Below are positions 7,378 through 13,930 of a stretch of 18,506 bases of DNA, in pieces; position 1 is the stretch's first letter; each line of letters opens with the position of its first letter. The stretch is from the NCBI GenBank assembly GCA_045532865.1, contig JAZSGT010000072.1, forward strand, positions 1 through 18,506. The letters are read 5' to 3'. The notes beneath the pieces are model-generated. The model had not been told where the DNA came from, did not search any database, and saw nothing but the letters and a program-made list of their open reading frames with translations. Origin of the DNA: RGIG4140 sp045532865 (lineage in GTDB: Bacteria > Pseudomonadota > Alphaproteobacteria > CAAHEQ01 > UBA3637). The translations under genes were made by a program, and so were the position numbers.

Positions 7378-7914
7378 ATGGAAATTATTCTTTTAGAAAA
7401 AATTGAACGTCTTGGTCAAATGGGAGATATCGTAAATGTTAAAAACGGTTATGCTCGCAACTATTTACTCCCACAAAAGAAAGCATTGCGCAAGACTAAA
7501 GACAATTTGGCTCTCTTTGAAGCAAAACGCAAAGAATATGAAGCCTACAACCAAAAATTAAAAGCAGAAGCTGAAGCTTTGGCAGAAAAAATGAACAACC
7601 TTTCAGTTGTTATCATTCGTCAAGCTGCTGAAACAGGTCAATTATACGGTTCTGTTTCAATGCGTGACATTTGCGAAGCTATCCATGATGCTGGCTTTAA
7701 AGTTGAAAGACAACAAATCGTTATGGGTCAACCATTCAAAAATCTCGGTATTTTTGATGTTCGCTTATCATTGCACCCAGATGTTTCTCAAACAGTTCGT
7801 GTTAATATTGCACGTTCTGCTGAAGAAGCAAAACGTTCTTTCAAAAAGAAAGCTGATGCAGCAGCTAAAGCAGAAGCTGAAAAAGAAGCTCAAACAGAAA
7901 CTGTTTCAGCTTAA
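7378..7914 (+). CDS. rplI: 50S ribosomal protein L9
   Basis: This 178-residue L9 has the N-terminal domain with KIERLGQMGDIVNVKNGYAR and NYLLP (8-32), the long connecting helix (about 40-75), and a C-terminal rRNA-binding domain ending near 150. A low-complexity Ala/Lys/Glu tail of about 25 residues follows, longer than the minimal L9 but common in Alphaproteobacteria. AAGGAG lies 7 bases before the ATG. It is the last gene of the operon and runs into a strong bidirectional terminator. Confidence 0.97.
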   Translation: MEIILLEKIERLGQMGDIVNVKNGYARNYLLPQKKALRKTKDNLALFEAKRKEYEAYNQKLKAEAEALAEKMNNLSVVIIRQAAETGQLYGSVSMRDICEAIHDAGFKVERQQIVMGQPFKNLGIFDVRLSLHPDVSQTVRVNIARSAEEAKRSFKKKADAAAKAEAEKEAQTETVSA

Positions 7915-7932
7915 TCTTTTTAAAAGCAATAA

Positions 7933-7967
7933 AAAAAAGAGGAAGAAAAATCTTCCTCTTTTTTTTT
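7933..7967. terminator. Bidirectional terminator between rplI and the convergent TPR-like gene
   Basis: AAAAAAGAGGAAGA (7933-7946) pairs with TCTTCCTCTTTTTT (7951-7964) around an AAAA loop. T runs follow on both strands. It lies between two convergent stops at 7914 and 7972, so it can end both messages. Confidence 0.9.
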
Positions 7968-7971
7968 AATC

Positions 7972-9351
7972 TTATTTCAAAATTGATTCTGCAGATTTTT
8001 TCAACGCATTTTTCTTATGTTCAGGAAGCATAATCACAGATTTTTCAACCTTCTGAGGTTTGTTATCATATACTGTATCAAATTCATACTCTGGTTCTGA
8101 TACACTAGAGAGTACAGGATCTACTTCAATTTCCTGCTTCATGCATTCTTCCTTTCCAACATAATTATCTTTATTAGGGAATAATAATTTTGCATAATGT
8201 TCAACAAAAGCACATTCTTGAGGCGTAAATGTTAAATGGTATGGTTTAATTTTAACCACCTCTTTTGTTCCATCAATTCGAAGACGCATATCCTCAACAG
8301 AGAGATTTTCATAAATTCCATTGTGTTTGCAAAAATCAACACAAGGATCTTCTTTATGTAGATTTAAAATTTCACGTTCTCCTGTTGGATAGGTCAAAAT
8401 AACAGCTGTACGACGCACCTCTGAAACACGCGCTTTATTGGGAAGAACACGCCCCTCCGTTACACTCACTATTTCTCCCATTTTATCTTCCAAAACAGCC
8501 ATCTTGGCTTCTGTTCGTTTCAAAATATAATCCTTACCTGACTGTCGCTTATCCATATCAAGTGCAAATTTACATCTACAAGAATATAATTCTCTATCTT
8601 TCATCTCTGTTTTTTTCAAAACAGTTGCATCACAAGAATACATATTTTTTTTCATTTCTGACAAGGCTCGATCATGTGTAATCTTGCCTTGTTTTGCCAA
8701 CTGAACAAGACCTACATTTTCTTCAGCTTTTTTACAACCAAGTAAAATAGCACGCCAAAAATATTCCAACAAAATCGTTTCATTTGCCAAGTCTTCATCT
8801 TTGCGAATATAATAATTAATACCCAACAAATTATTAGCCAATGCAGATTCTTTTTGAGATGCTTTATCAATATAAACGGCCGCTTTAGGATCCGTTGTTT
8901 TTAAATAATGCACACCCAAAATTTCAAGAACTTTTCCCTCTTCTTTATTTGTTAATTGTTGTGTACTTAACGCTTTTGTTAAATAGTCGTATCCTGTTTG
9001 AAAATCACCATTATTAATTGCCTTTTCACCTGCATATACAAGTGCAGGAGGATATTCCAACTGAATGGATTTATCACAATATAATTCATGATACTCATGA
9101 GATGGAAAGCGAACACATATTTCATAAAGAGCCCGTCTCATTTTTTTTTCAGAAACAAAACCAGCCCACTTATTCCAAACCAACTCTTCGTTTGAAAAAC
9201 CACATTTATCATACAAAGTTGAATCTGAAAGTTCCCCTGTTTCAAGCTTTTCAAAAATTTCTTCACACGTTAGTTCAGCATAAGACGTTGCTTGGCTGGA
9301 AAATGACATAAACAAAACACTTAAAAACAAACTTTTTTTCAACAAATTCAT
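7972..9351 (-). CDS. Exported cysteine-rich protein with Sel1/TPR-like helices, function unknown
   Basis: This 459-residue protein starts MNLLKKSLFLSVLFMSF, a clear signal peptide with cleavage likely near residues 21-25, so it acts in the periplasm or outside. The ATG is preceded by AAGGAG with 7 bases spacing. About residues 98-215 contain paired helices of Sel1/TPR type (PALVYAGEKAINNGDFQTGY, LGVHYLKTTDPKAAVYIDKA, LLGINYYIRKDEDLA), as in scaffolds for protein contacts. After about 285 comes a probably beta-rich module (GEIVSVTEGRVLP, RRTAVILTYPTGEREILNLH), then a third part around 365-405. The mature part holds twelve cysteines, an even number that suggests disulfides. It is monocistronic. 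I recognise no named family and assign no function. Confidence 0.85.
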   Translation of the reverse strand: MNLLKKSLFLSVLFMSFSSQATSYAELTCEEIFEKLETGELSDSTLYDKCGFSNEELVWNKWAGFVSEKKMRRALYEICVRFPSHEYHELYCDKSIQLEYPPALVYAGEKAINNGDFQTGYDYLTKALSTQQLTNKEEGKVLEILGVHYLKTTDPKAAVYIDKASQKESALANNLLGINYYIRKDEDLANETILLEYFWRAILLGCKKAEENVGLVQLAKQGKITHDRALSEMKKNMYSCDATVLKKTEMKDRELYSCRCKFALDMDKRQSGKDYILKRTEAKMAVLEDKMGEIVSVTEGRVLPNKARVSEVRRTAVILTYPTGEREILNLHKEDPCVDFCKHNGIYENLSVEDMRLRIDGTKEVVKIKPYHLTFTPQECAFVEHYAKLLFPNKDNYVGKEECMKQEIEVDPVLSSVSEPEYEFDTVYDNKPQKVEKSVIMLPEHKKNALKKSAESILK

Positions 9352-9378
9352 CGCCCCACTCCTTAAGTATCATTTTAA

Positions 9379-9407
9379 ATTATATCAAACATTTGCATCC
9401 TTATCAA
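9379..9407 (-). promoter_or_regulatory. Sigma-70 promoter of the exported TPR-like gene
   Basis: On the minus strand TTGATA (9402-9407) and a perfect TATAAT (9379-9384) are 17 bases apart. Transcription would begin near 9372, about 20 bases before the ATG. This is the best consensus promoter in the window. Confidence 0.75.
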
Positions 9408-9420
9408 GAAAAAACATCTC

Positions 9421-9449
9421 TTGACTTTTTACAAAAAAAAATGTACGTT
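9421..9449 (+). promoter_or_regulatory. Candidate promoter of the dksA-maf-rng-yacG cluster
   Basis: TTGACT (9421-9426) is followed after 17 bases by TACGTT (9444-9449), which has only the outer -10 positions. A better -10 look-alike, TATAAA at 9449-9454, is 22 bases away, too far for this -35. It is back to back with the promoter of the divergent exported gene. Confidence 0.4.
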
Positions 9450-9479
9450 ATAAAAAATTAATTGAAAAAGGAGCACAAT

Positions 9480-9899
9480 ATGACAATTGTTACATTACCC
9501 CCAGATTACAAACCATCTCAAGATGAAGAATACATGAATGAACGTCAACTTGAATATTTTCGTCAAAAGTTAGTCAACTGGCGTGCCGAACTTGTCAAAA
9601 ACTCTGAATTTACATTACAAGATCTTAAAGAAACAAGCTTGCAAGAAGCAGATTTAAACGATCGTGCAAGTAGCGAAACAGATCAATTCTTAGAATTAAG
9701 AACACGTGACAGAATGCGCAAATTGATTAAAAAAATTAATGCTGCATTAGACAGAATTGAAAATGGAACGTACGGTTACTGTGAAGAAACAGGTGAACCA
9801 ATCGGTCTTGGTAGATTAGAAGCTCGCCCTGTTACAACCCTTTCAATCGAAGCACAAGAACGTCACGAACGTAAAGAAAAAATGCAATCCGATGAATAA
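9480..9899 (+). CDS. dksA: DksA-type RNA polymerase-binding regulator with degenerate zinc finger
   Basis: This 139-residue TraR/DksA-family protein enters the RNA polymerase secondary channel and, with ppGpp, adjusts rRNA and stress promoters. The start is set by AAGGAG at 9468-9473, six bases before ATG 9480; a TTG at 9462 overlaps that site and is not used. A long helical hairpin covers about 20-90. Its tip (ADLNDRASSETD) keeps the two aspartates, D58 and D61, matching the catalytic tip of E. coli DksA. The globular part (NGTYGYCEETGEPIGLGRLE) keeps only C101; the other three zinc positions are T104, S122 and A125. Loss of zinc cysteines is known in alphaproteobacterial DksA. It overlaps maf by 8 bases. 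Confidence 0.9.
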   Translation: MTIVTLPPDYKPSQDEEYMNERQLEYFRQKLVNWRAELVKNSEFTLQDLKETSLQEADLNDRASSETDQFLELRTRDRMRKLIKKINAALDRIENGTYGYCEETGEPIGLGRLEARPVTTLSIEAQERHERKEKMQSDE

Positions 9900-10482
9900 G
9901 AATGAATTGTGGAAATTAAAAGCAGGTTTTATTTTAGCCTCAGCTTCTGTTAATAGACGCGCCTTACTTGATGAGGTGCGTCTTATTCCAGATAAAATAG
10001 TATCCCCTGAAATTGACGAAGAAATTTTAAAGGATGAAACACCTGCTCGATACGTTAAACGAATTGCTATTGAAAAAGCAAAAGCAGTGGCAAAAGAGCA
10101 TCCAAACACCTGTATTGTTGCTGCCGATACTGTTTTAGCTGTTGGTCGGCGCATTATACGTAAAGCATATACAGCTGACGAAGCAAGAGCAAATTTAAAA
10201 CTCCTTTCCGGCAGAAGTCATAAAGTTTTAACAGGTCTAGCCATTGTTACACCTGATGGAAAAATTATTTCACGTGTTAATATCTCTAGCGTTACATTAA
10301 AAAAGTTAGATGAAGACGACATCCGTGTAATTATAGACTCAGAGGAATGGAAAGGCGTTGCAGGATATAAAATTGATGGTGTCTTATCCACTTTTGTAAA
10401 AAAACTCTCAGGATCTTATTCAAGTATTGTTGGCTTGCCTGTTTATGAAACCACACAGATATTAAGAGGTATTCTTAAATAA
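9892..10482 (+). CDS. maf: Maf-family nucleoside triphosphate pyrophosphatase
   Basis: This 196-residue Maf protein hydrolyses non-canonical or selected nucleoside triphosphates to monophosphates as house-cleaning, and some Maf proteins affect septation. Family motifs are LASASVNRRALL (15-26; the usual form is ASxSPRR, so VN replaces the common SP/PR arrangement), AADTV with the catalytic Asp79, and LSGRSHKVLTG (104-114). EWKGVAGYKIDG and SYSSIVGLPV near the end are typical. The usual KP after the second motif appears as RKA (90-92). Its ATG lies within the end of dksA (8-base overlap), and rng begins one base after its stop, so the cluster is one translation-coupled unit. Substrate type cannot be read off safely. 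Confidence 0.93.
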   Translation: MNKNELWKLKAGFILASASVNRRALLDEVRLIPDKIVSPEIDEEILKDETPARYVKRIAIEKAKAVAKEHPNTCIVAADTVLAVGRRIIRKAYTADEARANLKLLSGRSHKVLTGLAIVTPDGKIISRVNISSVTLKKLDEDDIRVIIDSEEWKGVAGYKIDGVLSTFVKKLSGSYSSIVGLPVYETTQILRGILK

Positions 10483-10483
10483 C

Positions 10484-11434
10484 ATGAGTGAATATTTTCT
10501 TTTTCATACACAAGCTTCTGATCAAGAAATAATTGTTGTTTTTGACCAAAATGAAGAGCCCATTGAGTTTTTTATTCAACGAAAAAACACTCTTTACTTA
10601 GGAGAAATTGTGGAAGGAAAAATCACACAATTTAATAAAACACTCAAGGGATATTTTGTTCAAACAAGCAAGAATACACCTGTCTTTGTACCATCAAATC
10701 AAAAACATACCCAAGGACAACTTGTTCACGTTCTTATTACAAAAGAAGCCCGACAATCAAAAGATGCAACAGGTTCTTTCACAACAGAGAATCCTTTTTG
10801 CCCAAATTTAAAAGAAGAAGTTTTAAAAAAATATCCTTCTTTTGAATTTAAAAACAACATTAACATTCTACCAATCATTGAAGAATCATTGGACGAACGC
10901 ATTCCTTTTGCAAATGGTGCCTCATTACTTATTGAACGAACAAATGCACTTTGGAGTATTGACATTGATTCTGGCAACAGTTCTTTATCCCTTTTTGAAA
11001 TCAATCAAAAAGCTATTCCATTAATTTACAAACAAATTCAATTAAAAAACATGGCAGGCATGATTTTGATTGACTTCGCAGGATTTAAAAAAGCTGAAGA
11101 AAAATCACTTCTTCTTAAACAGATTAAAAATGAATTTAAAACAGATTCAAGAACAAAAATATATGATTTTTCAAAAATGAATTTGCTTGAAATTAAGCGT
11201 GCGAGTACATCAGCCCCCTTAATTGATGTATTCTATACAAAAGATGGGCTTAAAAGTCCTGAATATCTTAATTTGTGCATATATAATCAACTTCTAAAAT
11301 GCAAGCACGGGAAACCTCTATTAGAAATTCACCCTTCACATGCTCAATATTTAACTGATGAAATTAAAAACAATGTTGTTATTCAGCAAAATTTAAATAT
11401 AAAACCAGATTTTTTTGAATTAAAGGAAAAATAA
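10484..11434 (+). CDS. Compact ribonuclease E/G family protein
   Basis: This 316-residue member of the RNase E/G family is clearly shorter than E. coli RNase G (about 490). An S1-like domain is visible at 33-88 (NTLYLGEIVEGKITQFNK, GQLVHVLITKEAR). The DNase I-like catalytic core keeps both metal-binding aspartates: D160 in WSIDIDSG, matching D303 of RNase E, and D197 in GMILIDFAGF, matching D346. The Zn-link CPxC motif and the C-terminal small domain are not present, so the tetramer form of RNase E is unlikely. The gene lies between maf and yacG, the usual alphaproteobacterial order, starts one base after the maf stop, and has no clear ribosome binding site of its own. It probably cleaves single-stranded 5'-monophosphate RNA; the activity is inferred. 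Confidence 0.85.
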   Translation: MSEYFLFHTQASDQEIIVVFDQNEEPIEFFIQRKNTLYLGEIVEGKITQFNKTLKGYFVQTSKNTPVFVPSNQKHTQGQLVHVLITKEARQSKDATGSFTTENPFCPNLKEEVLKKYPSFEFKNNINILPIIEESLDERIPFANGASLLIERTNALWSIDIDSGNSSLSLFEINQKAIPLIYKQIQLKNMAGMILIDFAGFKKAEEKSLLLKQIKNEFKTDSRTKIYDFSKMNLLEIKRASTSAPLIDVFYTKDGLKSPEYLNLCIYNQLLKCKHGKPLLEIHPSHAQYLTDEIKNNVVIQQNLNIKPDFFELKEK

Positions 11435-11435
11435 A

Positions 11436-11615
11436 ATGGAAAATACAAAAGTAAAATGCCCTATTTGTGGAAAAGAACCTGAAACAAGATACGCTCCTTT
11501 TTGCTCCAAAAAATGTGCCGATGTTGACTTGGGTCGCTGGTTAAAAGGATCTTATGTTGTTCATACAGACGAAAAACCTGAAGACGAAGTCCTTGCAAAA
11601 TTAGAAGAAGAATAA
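11436..11615 (+). CDS. yacG: YacG-type zinc protein, DNA gyrase inhibitor
   Basis: This 59-residue protein has the YacG signature of four zinc-binding cysteines in CxxC and CxxxC form: C8 and C11 (VKCPICGKEP), C23 and C27 (YAPFCSKKCADVDLGRWL). The conserved DLGRWL follows. In E. coli YacG binds GyrB and inhibits gyrase. It is the last gene of the dksA-maf-rng-yacG cluster, one base after the rng stop, with an AAGGAAAA stretch in the end of rng as its ribosome binding site. The tail is acidic (EDEVLAKLEEE). No strong terminator follows before the tRNA-Phe promoter. Confidence 0.93.
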   Translation: MENTKVKCPICGKEPETRYAPFCSKKCADVDLGRWLKGSYVVHTDEKPEDEVLAKLEEE

Positions 11616-11653
11616 AAAAATATAAAAAAAATCATCTTTTTTGAAAAAAGGAC

Positions 11654-11682
11654 TAGACATTTTCAAAAAAGTCGTGTATAAA
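11654..11682 (+). promoter_or_regulatory. Sigma-70-type promoter of tRNA-Phe
   Basis: TAGACA (11654-11659) and TATAAA (11677-11682) are 17 bases apart. Transcription would begin near 11689, about 11 bases before the mature tRNA. The tRNA can therefore be made without the upstream cluster. Confidence 0.6.
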
Positions 11683-11699
11683 GGTTTTACTTCAGGCAA

Positions 11700-11775
11700 G
11701 CCTGGGTAGCTCAGTTGGTAGAGCAAGGGACTGAAAATCCCTGTGTCGGCGGTTCGATTCCGTCCCCAGGCACCA
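11700..11775 (+). tRNA. tRNA-Phe (anticodon GAA)
   Basis: This is a 76-base cloverleaf with the 3' CCA encoded. The acceptor stem GCCTGGG pairs with CCCAGGC, the discriminator is A, and the D arm is GCTCAGTTGGTAGAGC. The anticodon stem AGGGA / TCCCT closes CTGAAAA, with anticodon GAA at 11733-11735, and the T arm contains GGTTCGATTCC. It sits downstream of yacG, as in many Alphaproteobacteria, and pheST for its charging lies in the same window. Confidence 0.98.
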
Positions 11776-11779
11776 TTTA

Positions 11780-11809
11780 AAAAGCACTTCATTTGAAGTG
11801 CTTTTTTTT
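11780..11809. terminator. Terminator after tRNA-Phe, possibly bidirectional
   Basis: AAGCACTTC (11782-11790) pairs with GAAGTGCTT (11795-11803) around ATTT and runs into T residues to 11809. On the minus strand it is also followed by a short T run, so it may end the convergent Nudix message that stops at 11852. Confidence 0.88.
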
Positions 11810-11851
11810 ATTACTTAAAGATAATGAGTTATTAAATAAGTCAAAACTCCT

Positions 11852-12454
11852 TCAAATATTTTCCGTTAAAATAATTGATTTTAATGCATTAAAAACACTC
11901 GCATAATAACCTATTTGAATTCGTTCTTTAAATGCACACATATCTTTTAATGAAATTTTTCTTTTTTGAGAAAGGGCCACCACCTCAATTTCTTTTCCAG
12001 ATAAAAATGTATCAATATCCTCAACATTTAGAGCAAAAATATTTGAAACTTCACCCTCTTGCAGCACAAAATCAGAAAGAGATTTATCAGTTTCAACAAA
12101 GTAAATATGACAAAATTCATTATTAATATAATGAGGTAAAACAACTTGATTGTAAAACATTTTGAAGTAGATACACTTTTCTTTTGAAATATCAAGAGCT
12201 AATTCTTCCTTTAATTCTCGAAGACCATCCTCTTTTGTTTCTCCACTCGACAAATGCCCTCCACTTGAAGCATCAAAAGTATTCGGACCTACTCTATTTT
12301 TTGGCCCTCTTAATTGCAAATATATAACTTTTTCTTTTTTATTAAAAACCCAAAAAGCAACCGTCTGATGCCACAAACCTTTTTGATGAATTTCATCAAT
12401 ACTTGTAACACCTAAATAAGTATAATTTTCAGAAAAAAAATCTATTTGTTCCAT
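11852..12454 (-). CDS. Nudix hydrolase, IPP-isomerase-like subfamily
   Basis: This is a 200-residue protein with a Nudix box at about 65-86 (GGHLSSGETKEDGLRELKEE): the catalytic Glu pair E83/E84 and the R79-E80 are present. The box has six residues rather than seven between the first Glu and Arg; I recall a subfamily of soluble Nudix proteins with the same AGExxxDGxRE pattern, so it is probably functional. Upstream residues (LGVTSIDEIHQKGLWHQTVAFWVFNK) fit that subfamily. The substrate is unknown; nucleotide-sugar, dinucleotide or prenyl-type pyrophosphates are possible. Its ATG lies eight bases after the stop of the 268-residue gene, with no clear ribosome binding site, so it is likely coupled to it. 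Confidence 0.85.
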   Translation of the reverse strand: MEQIDFFSENYTYLGVTSIDEIHQKGLWHQTVAFWVFNKKEKVIYLQLRGPKNRVGPNTFDASSGGHLSSGETKEDGLRELKEELALDISKEKCIYFKMFYNQVVLPHYINNEFCHIYFVETDKSLSDFVLQEGEVSNIFALNVEDIDTFLSGKEIEVVALSQKRKISLKDMCAFKERIQIGYYASVFNALKSIILTENI

Positions 12455-12462
12455 TTAAATTA

Positions 12463-13269
12463 TTAAGGTAAAAATTCTTTTGCAAAATAATTATTCAAAT
12501 AGGCATACATATCCGTTTTGTTAAACTTCCCATTATAAGTATCATCTTTTCCAAAACGAACACCACTCACCAATGCTTTTTTTGAAATCCAAATACCAGT
12601 TTCTTCATCTACAAGCCATTCAATTGGCAAAACCTCTAACCAATATGGATCACCCATTTGAACATCTTTCCCATTTGAAAGAATCGAATCGCTATCGGCT
12701 GGACGTCCCTCTAATCTGATATATTTTTTCCCTGCATGTTCGTATACAAAATATTTTTTTGGCTTTAAACCAGTTTCGTAATCTGTTAAACCTGCCGTAT
12801 CAAATGTAAAAAAACGTTTTGTCTTTTTCAACTCTTTATTATGATACATTTCCTCTAGAAGTTCGCTTGATTTTATTTTAACAGACTTTTGTGGATATTC
12901 ACCATAAAATGCAACTTTAACAGAAATTTCATTTGTCAATTCAATATACCGGTATTCTACATCTTTAATTTTATCTGTTTCTTGTTTTGAAAGCACAGGA
13001 CGTATACCATCTCGTCTGCGATTTGGATAATAATAACACTTGTCACCTGCATGGGTAATTGTTCTAACCAATCCTAAATCCAGCAATCCTGAAGCCGTCC
13101 AAATATAACCAGATCGATCTCCTTCCAATGTACAACCAGCACTACCAAGCCACCCACCTAAAACAATTGCCAAATCAGTTGGAGCAACTTTTGTCCCATA
13201 GGATTTGATGACCCCTAATGCGTTTGGGCCCCAAATCTGTTCTTCTGTTAACAATGTTACTTTTACCAT
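12463..13269 (-). CDS. Uncharacterised 268-residue protein, possible DUF6273-like
   Basis: The start is ATG 13267-13269, five bases after AAGGGGG; an ATG-like extension upstream to 13302 ignores that site. No signal or membrane segment is seen. I recognise no established family. The N-terminal third has GYIWTASG and RRRDGIRPVL (about 54-93); the C-terminal third has VLPIEWLVDEETGIWISKKA, SGVRFGKDDTYNGKF and DMYAYLNNYFAKEF. DUF6273-type proteins carry similar pieces (a W-R-S-P segment with GVRPAL, and a W-VL...LLIS...WLN segment) but in the opposite order, which I offer as inference. Proteins of this look occur, as I recall, in several copies in uncultured gut bacteria. It forms a minus-strand operon with the Nudix gene. 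Confidence 0.8.
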   Translation of the reverse strand: MVKVTLLTEEQIWGPNALGVIKSYGTKVAPTDLAIVLGGWLGSAGCTLEGDRSGYIWTASGLLDLGLVRTITHAGDKCYYYPNRRRDGIRPVLSKQETDKIKDVEYRYIELTNEISVKVAFYGEYPQKSVKIKSSELLEEMYHNKELKKTKRFFTFDTAGLTDYETGLKPKKYFVYEHAGKKYIRLEGRPADSDSILSNGKDVQMGDPYWLEVLPIEWLVDEETGIWISKKALVSGVRFGKDDTYNGKFNKTDMYAYLNNYFAKEFLP

Positions 13270-13292
13270 TTTTACCCCCTTATATACATTTG

Positions 13293-13321
13293 AATTTAAC
13301 ACTTTTTTTCTTGTTTTTCAA
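13293..13321 (-). promoter_or_regulatory. Sigma-70-type promoter of the 268-residue gene and Nudix gene
   Basis: On the minus strand TTGAAA (13316-13321) and TAAATT (13293-13298) are 17 bases apart. The transcript would start near 13286 with a leader of about 17 bases. It lies just past the terminator of the YgiW-type gene. Confidence 0.55.
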
Positions 13322-13324
13322 CAC

Positions 13325-13349
13325 AAAAAAACCACCTTCAAAAAGGTGG
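13325..13349 (-). terminator. Terminator of the YgiW-type gene
   Basis: CCACCTT and AAGGTGG (13332-13338 with 13343-13349) form a 7-bp stem with a 4-base loop. On the minus strand it is followed by seven Ts. It follows the stop at 13373 and precedes the next minus-strand promoter. Confidence 0.88.
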
Positions 13350-13372
13350 CTTTTCTTTTTTAATTTTATTAA

Positions 13373-13756
13373 TTATTGCTTTACAATTTTATCAACATCA
13401 ATTTCTGGTGCATGCATTATTTCTTTATCAACTTCTCCATGAATAACAACTGTATCAGCAGGAGTTACATCTTGACCTTTCCAATCTTCATTATCAATTT
13501 CAACAGTAATTGCACCGGTTGAATCTCTGAATAAGTATTTTTCCTTTCCTGTTTCTTTTTCAATTTTACCCGTTAAAACAACCAAAGAATCGTCCTTTGC
13601 TTTCAAAGCTTCAGCAACTGTTGTAATACCAGCACTTGGCCCTTTAAATCCACCTTGTTGATGATTAACAGGTGCATTTGGTTGAAAACCAGCCATTGCA
13701 ACACCTGAAAAAGCAAAACTCATTGCCAAAAGAGATGTACATACTATTTTTTTCAT
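13373..13756 (-). CDS. YgiW/YdeI-type periplasmic OB-fold (BOF) protein
   Basis: This is a 127-residue exported protein. GGAGG lies a few bases before the ATG at 13754-13756, so this is the start rather than the ATG four codons upstream that contains the site. Residues 1-22 are a signal peptide ending SGVAMA, with cleavage before GFQP. The mature part is a single BOF-type OB fold: residues around 46-127 show a strand pattern with VVLTGKIEKETGKEKYLFRD, GAITVEIDNEDW and VVIHGEVDKE, typical of the YgiW/YdeI/NirD stress-tolerance family. In enteric bacteria family members help resist cationic peptides, cadmium and peroxide; the role here is inferred. It is monocistronic, with its own terminator; its promoter in the 13757-13885 gap is not clear. 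Confidence 0.88.
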   Translation of the reverse strand: MKKIVCTSLLAMSFAFSGVAMAGFQPNAPVNHQQGGFKGPSAGITTVAEALKAKDDSLVVLTGKIEKETGKEKYLFRDSTGAITVEIDNEDWKGQDVTPADTVVIHGEVDKEIMHAPEIDVDKIVKQ

Positions 13757-13886
13757 TATAACCTCCATTATTTATGTTACCTTTAAAATATAGATATAAA
13801 AATTACAAATAAAAAGATATTTTAATATATTTTTTTTATCTTTCATATTTTTGAAATAAAAGAGTCAAAAAAAGTTCTTTATTTAT

Positions 13887-13911
13887 AAAAAAAAGAGGGC
13901 TATTGCCCCCT
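13887..13911 (-). terminator. Terminator of the pheS-pheT operon
   Basis: AGAGGGC (13894-13900) pairs with GCCCCCT (13905-13911), with one G-T wobble, around a TATT loop. On the minus strand a run of eight Ts follows. It lies about 20 bases after the pheT stop. Confidence 0.85.
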
Positions 13912-13930
13912 TTTTTTATTCTCAAAGAAC

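Noticed and set aside
7607..7969. Second plus-strand frame within rplI
   Set aside because: It is a shadow of L9 codons and runs through the terminator, with Lys/Leu-rich low-complexity sequence.
11625..11650. CTTTTTTGAAAAAAG dyad between yacG and tRNA-Phe
   Set aside because: The stem is weak, almost without G-C pairs, and is not followed by a T run; I do not call it a terminator.
12196..12261. Nudix box with six instead of seven residues between Glu and Arg taken as an inactivating deletion
   Set aside because: The frame is intact, and I recall a soluble Nudix subfamily with the same AGExxxDGxRE spacing, so loss of function is not supported.
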